64,000 nt of DNA from Vespula vulgaris (Eukaryota; Arthropoda; Insecta; Hymenoptera; Vespidae). The notes beneath the pieces were generated by a model. It was given only the letters and a program-made list of their open reading frames with translations. It was not told where the DNA came from and ran no database searches. The stretch spans positions 3,775,001 to 3,839,000 of the forward strand of contig NC_066598.1 of the NCBI RefSeq assembly GCF_905475345.1, written 5' to 3'. Made by a program: the position numbers and the translations under genes. Shown piece after piece: positions 34,307 to 45,899 of the stretch (within the stretch, counting starts at the first letter, position 1; each line of letters starts with the position of its first letter).

Positions 34307-34509
34307 ACATACAAACTTCTTTATATTTCAATTATTAATAATATAATATAAATTACAATATTGCATCTGATTACCTATCATATATTTTATCCAATACTAT
34401 TTCATCAAATATTTCATTAAATTCTAATAAAAATAATTAAGTTAGGAAAAAGAAAAAAGACAGAGAGAAAAGAGAAAGCTTAGAGAAAGAGAGAGAAAGA
34501 GAGACACAG
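34307..34509. other. AT-rich then purine-rich spacer
   Basis: AT-rich to 34440, then GA/AAAG-rich to 34510. No gene. Confidence 0.65.
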
Positions 34510-34675
34510 AGAGTCGATTAAATAGAGAAGGAAACTTTTGCCAATGATCGGGACTATCTTTATCACCCGAATTTCATTTCCTTATCCGTGTCAGCATTTT
34601 TCGAGTACAGACCTCTTCTGAGTTTCTCAATCGCCTACTTGGCTTAGGATTAAATCGCCAAACGTTTTCTTTCTT
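34510..34675. promoter_or_regulatory. unique island with GATA-type and GGATTA sites
   Basis: TTATCAC at 34560-34566 and CTTATCC at 34581-34587 (GATA-type cores on the minus strand), GGATTA at 34647-34652 (Bicoid/Otx-type core), and TTGGCTTAGG. Begins right after a purine tract and ends in TTTC. Confidence 0.3.
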
Positions 34676-35439
34676 TTCCTTTCATTTCTTTTCTATCGAA
34701 AGAAAATGATATCTCCCAACGAAAAACTTTCGACGTAATATTGTTTGTTAGTTTTTTAATATCATTTCTTTTAATTCAATTCGTCAAAATTACTTTCTTT
34801 TTTAAGTTGAAAAAAGGAAGAAAAAGGAAAGAAGTATTTATGGGGGAAAAAAAAAAAACATGAAAAATTTGAAAGATTAGAATTAGAAATTAAATAATAG
34901 AAAAGTTTTAACAACGCATTAACATCGCTAATTCGTAAATCTTTCTTTATCGACGTATATATAACCGATTAGAAAGATTTTAATGGAAATCGATTCGCTA
35001 TAAAACAATCTATACATTCCCTAATATCATTTCAAAGTTATTCCAACTTAATAATCGAAAACGTAATAAACATTTAACTTCGTAAAAATCGATATAAAAA
35101 GAAGAATTAATCAACTTATCTGCAGATATCTCATTTGGAAAATTCTGTCCAAAATTCTATCGTACAGTCCTGCAATTTAAAATAAAGAATAAACGTAGAA
35201 TAAAATTCCGACACGGAGAAAAATAAGAATGAAATTGAAAAGAAAAGAAAAGAAAAGAAAAGAAAACGAACGATTGTTTTCTCGCGAGATGAGAGGGATA
35301 GGGTGGTAAACGAAAACAATAAAAAAAAATAAATAAATAAATAACAAAAATAAATGGAAAATAAAAAGGAACAAAAAAAAAAAAAAGAAAAGAAAAGGGA
35401 GGATATGACAAAGAAAAAGAAAAAGAATGAATTTATCGA
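34676..35439. other. AT-rich spacer with AAAAG and AAAT runs
   Basis: TTTC run 34666-34695, unique AT-rich sequence, AAAAG pentamers 35236-35268, AAAT run 35325-35343, poly-A 35373-35388. Frames are repeat translations. Confidence 0.7.
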
Positions 35440-35735
35440 ATGAATTTATTGCGTTGAGAATTTGTCTCTTTTAAAAAAAGCGATCGTGCGTTAAGAGATA
35501 AGCAAGCAGGGGTTGGAATGAAAGGCAAAACTTGGATTTTCCGCTGTCGTTACAATCACAAGGCTCGTGTCGTTCAACTAGGATAAAATAAAAGGGAAGC
35601 TTAGCCGGTACTCGGCCAGTCACCGGACACGATCGTGAACGACGATTCGTCTTCCAGTGTAACCTCCTCGATCACGAAAGCTCGAGCTTTAATACCTTCA
35701 AGGAGAAAACGAGTCTCTTTTGTCTTCCTTCGGAT
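35440..35735. other. GC-richer unique island with CACGATCGTG palindrome
   Basis: About 295 bp without microsatellites. CACGATCGTG at 35628-35637 is a perfect 10-bp palindrome; GCTTAGCCGGTACTCGGCC lies just upstream. No credible frame. Good candidate for conservation testing. Confidence 0.4.
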
Positions 35736-36018
35736 AAAACTTAATAACGAGATCCAATAAGAAAGAAAGAAAGAAAGAAAGAAAGAAAAAAGAAGAAAGG
35801 GAACAAACAGAAGAGAGAGAGAGAGAGAGGGGGGAATGAAAAGAAAAGAAGAGGAACTTTATAATAATCTTTTTAGCTTTCTATCATTTTTTGTTTTTCT
35901 TTTTCTCCCCCTTTTTTTTTCTTTTTCTTCGGTTTTTCATGGATCATGTCGAGATCTTTTTTTTTTCTATTTTTTAATTGAGGTTTTTTTTCTTTTTTAT
36001 TCGTTTCTTTTTTTCCTA
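35736..36018. repeat. AAAG/GA then T-rich tract
   Basis: (GAAA)n 35760-35786, GA run 35812-35829, T/TTTC tract 35880-36018: opposing purine and pyrimidine arms close together. The 88-codon frame at 35836-36102 is Phe-rich and not credible. Confidence 0.8.
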
Positions 36019-36297
36019 TTTGTTCGAGACAATGAATATAATGGTGGAGGTAAACGAAGTGATAATTGGATAAATGTTATATTAAGAATTGTTATAAGAT
36101 GAGAGAGAGAGAGAGAGGGAGAGGGAGGGAGAGATGGATGTAAAAAAAAGAGACTTTGTAATTTGGTTTTAGTTACGTTCAGATAATTATTCTTTCTATT
36201 CTAGTTTGTTCAAACAATAGATGTATTAATATATGAAAGTAAAGAAAATATAAGTTTGATAAATATTTTATTACAATTATTATAAGATGAGATAGAT
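36019..36297 (+). repeat. diverged tandem duplication, period about 189 bp
   Basis: TTGTTC(G/A)(A/G)-ACAAT near 36020 and 36206, GATAAAT(G/A)TT and TTATAAGATGAGA at 36092 and 36281 recur in the same order. The first copy is followed by a GA/GGGA run (36101-36132). Confidence 0.7.
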
Positions 36298-36541
36298 TAT
36301 TTTTATTATATATATGTTTATGTAATATTTATATTAAATATGTATATAATTATATACATATATATAATATAATACTTAAAATAATTATGTTTTTTAATTC
36401 ACCTTATTAATATATTATTACATTTTTGTTAATTATCTCTTTTTTATTTAGTCATTCTATATTCATCTATACATAATAATTATAATAAATATAATTTTTA
36501 ATCTTCTTTACTAACAGAATATTTTCTAATAAATTTATCTT

Positions 36542-36585
<44 letters not shown>

Positions 36586-36839
36586 ATTTATTTTCATATA
36601 CTACACATAATACAATAATTATGGTAATTACGTTTTCTAATCTATCATAATAATACATTCCTATAATAACATAATTACCAATAAATACAAAATTTACATA
36701 ATTACTATACAGAAAATGTTAATAATAAAACAATAAAACAATTTACATATTCAAACGTACCATCTTAAAATAATTAAACTCGATGAAAATTATTTCAGAT
36801 AATCTTTTTTTCTTTATTTAATCGAAGACTTACTAGAAA
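36298..36839. other. AT-rich spacer with (TC)n
   Basis: TA-rich sequence, (TC)n at 36548-36580, then AT-rich to 36840. No gene. Confidence 0.7.
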
Positions 36840-37085
36840 AGTCTTACTACTATAGAATCATAGTCTACTTAATTGCGAGCTTTCGTCTCTCTATTTTTCC
36901 AATCGACATTGCCGATGTTAGTCTCTTCTCATCCTAAGGATTCTATGAACGATGAAGCCACACTATTTCAATTCTATTTCTCTTACTCTTATACTTTTCT
37001 TTCACTAAATCACCACGTTTTTCTTTTGATATCGACCAGAAGTCGATATCCGTTTGAGATATCTCTTGGATATCTTCGACTTTTC
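36840..37085. other. unique island
   Basis: Non-repetitive; contains ATCATAGTCTACTTAATTGCG and the inverted ATATC phrases near 37037-37068. The 129-codon frame (36873-37262) is normal for its first 65 codons and then poly-T encoded; no domain recognised. Confidence 0.3.
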
Positions 37086-37799
37086 TTCTTTCTTTTTCTT
37101 TTTTTTTTCTTTTTTTTTTTCTTCTTTATCTTTTTGTTCGTATGTATCTCTTATCGATCATTCCTATCGTCACTTAACTTATACGTTTTGTTCGATTACT
37201 CTCTATTTTCTTTTTTCTTAATTTTTACTTTTTTATTTATTTATTTATTTATCTTGTTATAAGTAACGCATGAAAGTTCTATTCTGTTTTTATTTTATAT
37301 CGTATTGAATGATACAGATAGCGAGAGTAAAATTGTAGAAAGGTATGCGATTATAAAGAATATAGTGAATCAGCTGATTATCAAATGTTAGGTATATAAT
37401 TTTTCGTTTCCTTTGAAGTCAAAGATGAATCTTTATAAAAGCTTCTCTTTTAATTTTTAAAATTGTTCGAAACGTTTTTAATCGTCACCCTTTTCGTATA
37501 TCGTGTATTGTATTTATATTAAAAAAAAAAAAAAAGAAAAAAGAAAAAAGAGAATGTTTTCTATCATTTCTATCACTTATAATACACGATAAAATTAATA
37601 CATATCATTTTAAATGATATTTAAAATAATAAATTACGTAATATTTAAAATTTGTACTATATGATCGTAATATTCGAAATTGAATAATATTTGTAAAAAA
37701 AGAAAAAAGAAAAAAAAATAGGAAGAGAAAAATAATTTCTATTACATCTATCCTATTATTATTTCATTATTTAAAATTAATTCATTACGATATGCGTAT
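37086..37799. other. T-rich then AT-rich spacer
   Basis: T tracts 37080-37132, TTTA run 37230-37250, AT-rich sequence with ATCATTTTAAATGAT palindrome (37603-37617), AAAAG runs 37531-37551 and 37697-37716. No gene. Confidence 0.65.
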
Positions 37800-38062
37800 A
37801 AATATCTAGAAAATTTTTGAGTAATATCTTACAACGCCGAGTGCGTACGTCGATCTGATAGAATTTTCAAAGACAAAGGTTGTTTCGGAAACGATATTAT
37901 TATTTGTTTATTATCGTTGCTTATTGGAAGGTCAACAGTTCCGAGTAATGTTATGACTCTTGTAATTACGATACACGTAGATAAACATTCCGTAACAATT
38001 TTAGAGTACAGTCGACGAGTGTCAGTCCTCCAGGAAGGTTGTATATCCTCTATGTAAGTTTC
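37800..38062. other. unique island
   Basis: Non-repetitive; GATTTGAAAATTC-free but with TTTGTTTATTATCGTTGCTT, TTGTAATTACGA (homeodomain-like ATTA cores) and AGTCCTCCAGGAAGG. GTAAGT occurs at 38054-38059 but is preceded by TAT, not AG, and no exon frame was seen. Confidence 0.3.
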
Positions 38063-38089
38063 ATTTTTCTTTTAAAATTATTCATTCAT

Positions 38090-38515
38090 TTATACTTACA
38101 TACATACATATATATATACTTACATACATATTTTATAAATACATATATACGTACATATAATACATTTATATATACACGTTCATATATAAGAACATGTACA
38201 CATATGTAGATATATACACGTACGTACATACGTATATATATAAGTTCATACATACGTACGTATATATATATAAATAAGGAAATATATATGTACATGTAAT
38301 ACATTCATATATACGAACATGTACACATATATAGATATACACACGTACGTACATACGTATATATATACTTACATATATATTTTATAGATACATACATACG
38401 TATATATAGATATATACATAAGTAAATATATATGTACATGCGTACATAGATAGATACATACGTATATATAACATATACGTACATATATACATAGATACAT
38501 AATTCGTAATATTAC
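38090..38515. repeat. TACA/TATA array with higher-order duplication
   Basis: CATA/TACG/TATA repeats. The block GAACATGTACACATAT-GTAGATATA-CACGTACGTACATACG at about 38189-38243 recurs at about 38314-38368, period about 125 bp. All frames here are Tyr/Ile/Cys-rich translations of the array. Confidence 0.85.
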
Positions 38516-38740
38516 ATAGAATACTCTAATATAAAAATTCTCATCTAACTGTTTTATCAATTATTCTACACATAAACTTATTCGACGCTACTAAACACGT
38601 AATTTCACTTTTTAAAATTATACTTTTCTAATCCGACAAAATCAACAAAAAAAAAAAAAAAAAGAAAGTTCGACATAAAACAAATTAGAAACCTGAACGT
38701 TTCCATAAGTTTCTACGAATAGACCGATCAATTTTATTAA

Positions 38741-39020
38741 TGCGTCTTCAAATTTATCGTTCGTTTAAATAACCTTCGAGATACGTACGTTATATTCGAA
38801 CCTTTATCAAAACACAACAACAATATTAACAACAAAAAGAAGAAGAAGAAGAAGAAGAAGAAGTAGTAGTAGTAAATTGTGTATATATAAATGCGTCTTA
38901 AAATTTATCGTTCGTTTAAATAACCTTCGAGATAAATCCGTTGTATTCGAACTTTTATCAAAACACAACAACAATATTAACAACAAAAAGAAGAAGAAGA
39001 AGAAGATGTAGTAGTAGAAG
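38741..39020 (+). repeat. tandem duplication, period 150 bp
   Basis: Copy 1 (38741-38870) and copy 2 (38891-39020) start ATGCGTCTT(C/A)AAATTTATCG and share CCTTCGAGATA, AACACAACAACAATATT, an AAG-triplet run and a GTA-triplet run. Only a few substitutions separate them apart from triplet length. Confidence 0.93.
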
Positions 39021-39129
39021 AAAGAAAAGAAGAGGAAAATGAAAGTTATACTAACGCTTCATGATAGCGTCGTTTACGAAAAGAGAAAGACAAAGAGATA
39101 GAAAGAAAGAGAGAAAGAGAGAGAGAGAA

Positions 39130-39405
39130 TGTTAGAAAGGAATTTGATCGATGGTCGTGTTTTCAGCTTCCTTCCGGCCGCCATATGCGATTTTCTTATC
39201 CTTCTCTCTCTTCTTCCTGTCTACTTTACTCGTCTCTTTCAAGCTTGATAGGAAACTGAAGGGGTGAAAGGGGTGAGAGTTGAGAATGGGAAGGGGAAAG
39301 TAACGTTTGCGTCATCGTTTGTCACGCAACGTCATAACGTGCCAACGTAAACTGTTATTATTATAGTATTGCTTATTGTTAATGACAATATCGTATAAAG
39401 GACGA
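39130..39405. promoter_or_regulatory. unique island with bZIP-like and inverted Sox-like sites
   Basis: TTGCGTCA at 39307-39314 and the inverted GTCACGCAA at 39321-39329 followed by CGTCA resemble C/EBP-CRE type bZIP sites. ATTGT (39375-39379) and ACAAT (39385-39389) form a perfect inverted pair with a 5-bp spacer, as in dimeric Sox sites. TTCCGGCCGCCATATGCG lies near 39172. Confidence 0.35.
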
Positions 39406-40612
39406 ATTTTATTAACGTTGATATCGATTTGTTTAAATTTTTTGTTTGTTTATTTTTTATTTTTTTTCGTTCCAAAAATTCGTACGTTTGAATCGCGCCT
39501 AAGCGATGAATTATGATAGATTATATTACGTAAGTCAACGTAAGGTTCAAACGTCTAATTTGATTTTTTTTTTATGGGAATGTTTTGTTACGTGATTATA
39601 TCGATTATATCGAGAATTTATTTTTGATTCGTTATGTTTTTATTATTTTCGTTCGTTTGGAAATACATTCGAAATTTTTGGAAATAATTTTACGATATTA
39701 ATGATAATGATAGTGATGAGGATAACGATGATAATTTATATACGTTCGGATTTATTTGATTGTTTAATTTAGTTTAATGTAAGAGTTTATGTACTCATGA
39801 ATGTGACTTATATATTAGAATATTTTTAAATGTCTAATGACTGTATCTAATGAATTATATATTTTCGTAATCGTATAAATTATTTTTTTCGATAAGTTTA
39901 ATTGAAACGCAGAAATATCGTATTTTATGATAATGAATGAATGAATGAATGAATGAATGAATGAATGTGAATGAATAATAATCGTTATCATAATTGATCG
40001 ATAACTTTATCGTGACATCATTAGTATCGTTTTTTATAAGAAATATTATTTACGAAATTATCATTTATAATAATAAAAATTCATTTACTCATCGAACAAA
40101 CTAATCGAATTTTCAAACATCAGTTTATTCATACGCTTCTATTTCATTTTTTATTAGTCTAAAGAAAAATGTCTGTCTCTAATTCTCCTATCAGTGATAA
40201 AAGCTTTATATAAAATGAATGAATTTTTTTTCTCATGAATGAAAAAAACAAGAAACGAAATTATACGATACATCGTATATATATATTTCTAATTATTTTT
40301 CTTTTTCTTTCTAATCGAATACAACATTTTCATCTAGATAACATCATATGAAATAACCAATTCGTAAAATGACGTCTCTGTCTTTTTACATTACTGCTTG
40401 AAAAGAAACAAAAAAAAAAAAAAAGAAAAGTAAAAGAAAATTGATCCCGTAAAATTGAATACATCGAACAAATTGAATAGACGATATATTTCACGTCTGT
40501 ATTCCTCTGATTTTCCTCTTTTTCGAACTTACATTTTTTAATCTCGTCAATTATATCTAACCACAAAAGAATTTTCTATACATTAGCACGTATATTGTAC
40601 GAATTAAAAAAG

Positions 40613-40651
<39 letters not shown>

Positions 40652-40799
40652 AAAGAAAAGGAAACAAGAATATAAAACAAAAAATAATAAAAAGAAATGA
40701 AAAAAAAAAAAAAAAAAAAAAAACATGAAAGACAAAGAGAAAGAAAAAGAGACAGACAGACAGTGATAAAAAAGAGATAGATAGAGAAAATAATATCCA
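39406..40799. other. AT-rich spacer with AATG and GA repeats
   Basis: T tract 39440-39468, (AATG)6-7 at 39940-39966, AT-rich sequence, GA run 40621-40648, poly-A 40699-40723, GACA run 40751-40763. Minus-strand frames (to 127 codons) are mostly poly-Ser/Leu/Phe. Confidence 0.7.
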
Positions 40800-41010
40800 C
40801 CGTCCATAATCGTTTTACGCTCAATGAAGTACGCGTATAGATTTTGCCGTGTTTCCTATCGGAATTTACAATCGCACACCGAGAGATATTAAACCACATT
40901 AACGATATCGATGCTCCGCAACACGAGCCGCTTCGCGTCGATAATCGTTTCGAAGCCATACACTCTTTTCGTTATACGATTTTCCTATGTAGTAGTAATA
41001 GTAGTAGTAG
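40800..41010. other. unique island, GC-richer
   Basis: Contains CCGTCCATAATCGTTTTACG, ATTAACGATATCGATGC and GCCGCTTCGCGTCGATAATCG. Frames of 95-127 codons start or end here on both strands but continue into CT, GTA or poly-T repeats. No domain recognised. Confidence 0.35.
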
Positions 41011-41124
41011 TAGTAGTAATAGTAGCGACAGCAAAAGTATCTCTCTCTTTCTCTCTCTCTCTCTCTCTATCTATCTATCCATATATATATGTGTTGTGTG
41101 TGTTTCTCTCTCTCTCTTTCTGCA
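41011..41124. repeat. GTA and CT/ATCT repeats
   Basis: GTA triplets 40991-41030, CT run 41041-41069, ATCT and TA runs to 41091, GTGTGTG 41092-41103, CT run 41106-41120. Confidence 0.85.
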
Positions 41125-41335
41125 AAAATAAATCCTTCGATGGAGTTGATCGATCGATTTATAAGTGGACGTTGCCTCGTTCGGCAAATGGGCTATTATA
41201 GAGTATCAAGTGGGATGCTCGATGAAAACTATCCTTTAATGCTCTTTTCGAGTAGTCGCATATTTGCGTATGCATTGCTTCAAACGTTAACGAAATTTTC
41301 ACAACGTTAGGGTATAAGTGATTGTTTTTCGAGCT
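41125..41335. other. unique island
   Basis: Includes TCGATCGATTTATAAG, GGGCTATTATAG and TTTGCGTATGCATTGC. A 73-codon frame (41089-41310) crosses it; no domain recognised. Confidence 0.35.
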
Positions 41336-41346
41336 TGAGATTTTTC

Positions 41347-41377
<31 letters not shown>

Positions 41378-42649
41378 TTTTTACTGTTGTTAATTTCTAT
41401 CGAATGTTTGTTTGTTTGTTTGTTTGTTTGTTTGTTTCTCTTTTTTCTTTTTTTTGTATGCACGTGTAGGTATGTATGTATGTATGTATGTATGTATGTA
41501 TAAATCGTTTTAGTTCGTAGGAGATTTATTAATTCGATCGACGATTAATAAAATTTTCAAAGAAGAAATGAAAATGAAAATCTTTATGAATATCGTGGAA
41601 TTATTTTATATAGATTTGATCTTTCGTGATTTATGAATGAACGTTGATAGTGGTTTTTATGAATATTTGTTAAATCTCTTTCTCTGTTTGTTTGTTTGTT
41701 TGTTTTTTTTTTTTTTTTTGTAATTAATAAACGAAATTTGTGTACGAGTAAATAAGAAGAAAATAATTTCTGTGAATCTTGTAGAAATATTTTCAATAAA
41801 TTTTATTTGTAGTAACGAACGAATGAAATTTGCGAATGAATGTGCAGTTTGTAAATCTTGTAGAAATATTTTAGACGGAAGCTTATTTTTAATAATTAAT
41901 GAATGAAATTTCTTTATTATAAATGATTATCGAAAGAGGTGATTTCTATTAAAATATTTTTTATTGAAATGTTTTTTTCATTGAAATTAATATTTTGGAT
42001 TATTGATCGATGAGATTGCATAGGAATTGTGATAATACGTAAATCTGACTATTTTTTATGTAGAAATAATTTCTTACAAAATTATTTATCCTATAAAATG
42101 ATATACAATCTTATTTCGACGATTTACGAATGAAATTGTAAATGAATGTAGAAGAACATAATTAATTTCATGAAAAAGAGATTTCTCTCTCTCTGTCTCT
42201 CTTTCTTATTCTCTCTTGGAGAACGTTCAGTGTAAAAATATATATACAATTAAATTCAAGTTAATTTTTAACATATACATATATACAAAAATATTAATAC
42301 ATACATAAGTAGATATATAAATTAAAAAATGTATATACAATTGAATGCATATTAAATTCAATTAAATTCGAATAAATTTAGAATAGAAATGTGTACATAT
42401 GTATATACATAAATTCAAACATACATATACATACATATATATATATATAGTTTATATTATATAATAATACTTTAATATATATTAATAATAGTTTTTATAT
42501 ATATATATGATATTTTTATATATTTTATATATATGTATATTTATAATTTTATACATATATAATTTAAACTTTATATATATATATATAAAGAGAAAGAAAG
42601 AGAGAGAGAGAGAGAGAGAGATAAGTAACCTACATACATAAAAAGTATT
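41336..42649. other. AT-rich spacer with TTTG, GTAT and short duplication
   Basis: T tract 41340-41381, (TTTG)8 at 41406-41437, (GTAT)n at 41470-41501, TTTG run 41688-41704. The phrase AATCTTGTAGAAATATTTT at 41776 and 41854 marks a 78-bp duplication. TA-rich sequence 42235-42590, GA run 42600-42622. No gene. Confidence 0.7.
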
Positions 42650-42915
42650 TTGTTAGATATTATAATAGCGTGAGGGAGTAATTACTGTTGTTTACGGTGG
42701 CATTGTCGCGCTAACGTTGAGAGTAGGTCGCCTAGTAAATGAAAAAAAAAAAAAGAAGAAGAAAAAAAGAAAAAAGAAAAAAGGTCGTAATAAAAATTAA
42801 TGTACTCGACCTGCGAAGAATAGTAGAAGGGAGAGGTTAAGAAGGGACAGAAAAGAGTTAGCCCTTCTAGAATGCCATTTTATCATGAAACAAGCACGAT
42901 CCAACGAAGCAAATA
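42650..42915. promoter_or_regulatory. unique island with homeodomain, forkhead and Sox-like cluster
   Basis: GTAATTAC (palindromic homeodomain site) at 42678-42685, TGTTTAC (forkhead core) at 42689-42695 and CATTGT (Sox core) at 42701-42706 lie within 29 bp, followed by CGCGCTAACG. A poly-A/AAG tract (42742-42782) splits the island. Right part: CTTCTAGAATGCC and CATGAAACAAGCACG. Confidence 0.4.
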
Positions 42916-43479
42916 ATGAGAGAAAATATAATCAGCAACTTTTACCGAGACAATTGTACGAGAAGAATCGTTTCGTAATTAATTTTCAAAATTATTTCTA
43001 AGAGTTAAATTTAAGTCGAGTTTCATTTACGAATTTAATTACTGTATCATTGATCGTTATCACCCGTCTTACGTATAACGAATTAATTCCTATAAATTAA
43101 TTAATCGTGTTCATTGATTAACCAAACTGATCTAAACTGACCAAAAAAAAAAAAAAAAAAAAAAGAAAGAGAGAGATATTCTCTAACGAAACGTTTCGAA
43201 TAAATTTGAAAAAAAAAATATATATATATATTAAAAAAAAAAAGAAGGAAAAAAGAGTTAATCGATCTTTCGATGAAATAACGAAGTTGACATTTTGAAA
43301 ATTAATACAGTCGATTCAACGACGAGTGAGAAGGAAGAATCGAATTAAATTAAATTTAATTTAATTTAAAGAAAGAATCAGATAAAAATAGAAGATGATT
43401 TATTCGAAGACGAGATAAAGCTATACAACTATAACAACAACTACAACAACTACAACAACAACAACAACAACAACACGCT
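42916..43479. other. AT-rich spacer ending in ACA triplets
   Basis: Unique AT-rich sequence, poly-A 43144-43164, TA run 43217-43230, palindromic TTAAATTTAATTTAATTTAA 43350-43370, ACA/CTA triplets 43434-43476. No gene. Confidence 0.65.
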
Positions 43480-43644
43480 CCAAGGAAGATGATAAGTACA
43501 ATCTTCGTTTGGATTCATGCGAAGCCTCTCGATAACGAGCTTCTCGTTTGCTTTTCGGCTTTTCGATTCGTCGTTTAAACGTGGCACTCGTTAAACAGAA
43601 ACGATCGCAGTCCATTTAGCGAGCCGACACATGAGTAGTGTATA

Positions 43645-43678
<34 letters not shown>

Positions 43679-43850
43679 CGAAGCCAAAGCCACCTGCCCA
43701 CTTACGATAATTGGCTATGCGAGCTGATTGGTGCGGCTCATCCGTCAATTAGTCCCGTGTAATTTTGGCCACGCATCGAGTTTAATCAACTTCCTACGTT
43801 AACCGGTCGAACGAACAAAAATGCACGAAAATGCGATCGCTCGATTCGTT
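43480..43850. promoter_or_regulatory. GC-richer unique island with CCAAT, E-box and homeodomain-like sites
   Basis: Right of a (CT)n at 43646-43674: CACCTG at 43691-43696 (Snail/Zeb-type E-box), ATTGG at 43710-43714 and 43727-43731 (inverted CCAAT), CAATTAG at 43746-43752 (homeodomain). TTTTGGCCACGCATCG and AACCGGTCGAACG follow. Left part 43480-43640 has a 64-codon minus frame with no domain. Among the best regulatory candidates here. Confidence 0.4.
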
Positions 43851-44349
43851 TTCAGAATTTTAACATCGTTTTCTGATCATTCTTTCCCTCTTCGTTTCTT
43901 TTCTCTTTCCCTTTTTTTTATTTATTTATTTATTTAATTTTTACTTTTTATATCGTTGTAATAGTATCATACTATATCGCTCGAAAGATCAGACTGTTGA
44001 TAAAAATTAAGAAATAGAGTAAATCGTACGAGAGTAAATTTTGATACATTCTTTATATTGCCGAAATACATTGCTTGAAATTAAAAGTAGCATAACGAGA
44101 TAACGTTTCGTAGGTCGATATCAATCGATTTCTCTTTTTTATTTTTAAAGATTTCATTCATAAAGATTGCAATTAATATCCTGCTGAAAATCAAAACAAC
44201 GATATGCTTGAGAAAAATTAAGAAACATATGTAAATTAAATTGTATGACATGTTTCAACGATTTATCGCTTCATTGATAATAATAAGAACAATATTTTCC
44301 TTTCGATTTCTTTTTATTTTTCGTTTCTTTTCTTTTTCTTTTTTTTCGA
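43851..44349. other. spacer
   Basis: Pyrimidine tract 43878-43935 with TTTA run, then AT-rich unique sequence. No gene. Confidence 0.65.
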
Positions 44350-44580
44350 ATGATACCACTCGATATCTGTATCGTTTGATCTCGATGTTGGTGGCTCATC
44401 GTAGACGTTAAACTAGCGAATTCTTTCAAGTCAGAAATCGTAGAGACGACATTGTATAGGATTTCGAGAAAACGGAAAATACGTGACTTAGAGAATAGAG
44501 AAGCTTAGAAAGATGAGAGAGAGAGAGAGAGAGAGAGAGAGGAAGAGAGAGATTGTCGCAACACGTTCGATTTCGTAGTA
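44350..44580. other. unique island then GA run
   Basis: Unique at 44350-44515 (GATGTTGGTGGCTCATCGTAG; CGTAGAGACGACATTG), then a GA run 44517-44550 with an interruption. Confidence 0.3.
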
Positions 44581-44800
44581 TGCATTATACATATACATAT
44601 ACATGTCTATAAATGTATATGTATATACATATATATATATATACATATATCTATGAATGTTATATATATACATACATACATACATATGTACATGTATGTA
44701 TACATATGCACATACGTACAAACATATATACATATGTACGTACGTATATACATACACACACACACACGCATATGTATGTTTATATATATATGCATGAATG
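44581..44800. repeat. TACA/TATA/GTAC array
   Basis: Mixed CATA, TACG, TATA and ACAC repeats. Frames on both strands are Tyr/Ile/His translations of the array. Confidence 0.85.
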
Positions 44801-44959
44801 AGCGTATCGTGCATGGTATTATCGGTACCTATACCTTATTCATAAATTCATAAATAAATGTGCGCACTGAGAATAGCTTTATTTTTCACCGATAATATAT
44901 CGCGATATTTCTATGCAGTATTTCTCTCTTTCTTTCTCTTTTTTGTTTTTCTCTTTTTG

Positions 44960-44998
<39 letters not shown>

Positions 44999-45689
44999 GT
45001 TTCCCTCTGTCACAGTTTCCTATCCTCGAGGCTTATAATTTCGAGACACTTTTACGAGTTCATATTTATCATTCGATATGCATTTATGTACGAGTTGAAT
45101 CGGTGTTTTGTAATTTAAAAAAATAAGAATAAATAAAGTATTATCGATGTTATAAATCCTTGTTAACAAAAAAAAAAAAAAAGAAAGAAACGATACAAAA
45201 CCAAAAAAAAAGAAAAGGATAAAAGAAAAAAATGCTTTTCTTGTTTTACTTGCATTTGTTTGGATAATAAGATCATAATTTTTTCATTCGTACTAATTTC
45301 ATATCGTTAATATGTTTAAGTATACATTTATGTAAGAAATTTGAGAATAACGTATCTGTGTCTAGGTAGATGTAACGTTGATACAAAAATAATTATTATT
45401 AATTATTATTAATCGAATGATCCGTGATTTTGACGATAAAAAAGAAAACCCATCGATGTGTTTATAAATTGTACATTTTTATTATTAGATTAATTAATTA
45501 TTAGACAAAGAGAGGCGAATTAAAGCGGAAGTAAAATATAATAAATATTATTATTGATATTAATTCTTACATTAACTTGTTATACATTCTTATATATTAT
45601 TACATATTACGATCAAATATTAATGTATTTGATCGAATTTATAGTAAAATATTTTCGTGTTATAACATACGATCGATTTAATTTAACTC

Positions 45690-45729
<40 letters not shown>

Positions 45730-45899
45730 TGTTTCTCTGTCTCTCTCTTCATACAAATACAAATTTTCCAGGTTCGTTAACGAAACTTGGCTTCTCTATT
45801 CTATCGACAATGGTAGAAAGCCATCGAGTTTGAAAATACGGGCACGGTGATTCTTCGTTAATTTCTCTTCGCACTGTTTGTCTGTTACAACGAAAGACA
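44801..45899. other. spacer with CT runs
   Basis: Unique patches 44800-44925 and 45005-45120; CT-rich tract 44926-45005; poly-A/AAAG 45169-45232; AT-rich; (CT)n at 45699-45727. A unique patch 45760-45900 ends it. No gene. Confidence 0.65.

Noticed and set aside
38050..38062. GTAAGT as a 5' splice site
   Set aside because: Preceded by TAT instead of AG, with no upstream exon-like frame or acceptor.
38090..38515. CRISPR-like alternation of repeats and spacers
   Set aside because: Units are diverged TACA/TATA microsatellites without constant repeats; the window is eukaryotic.
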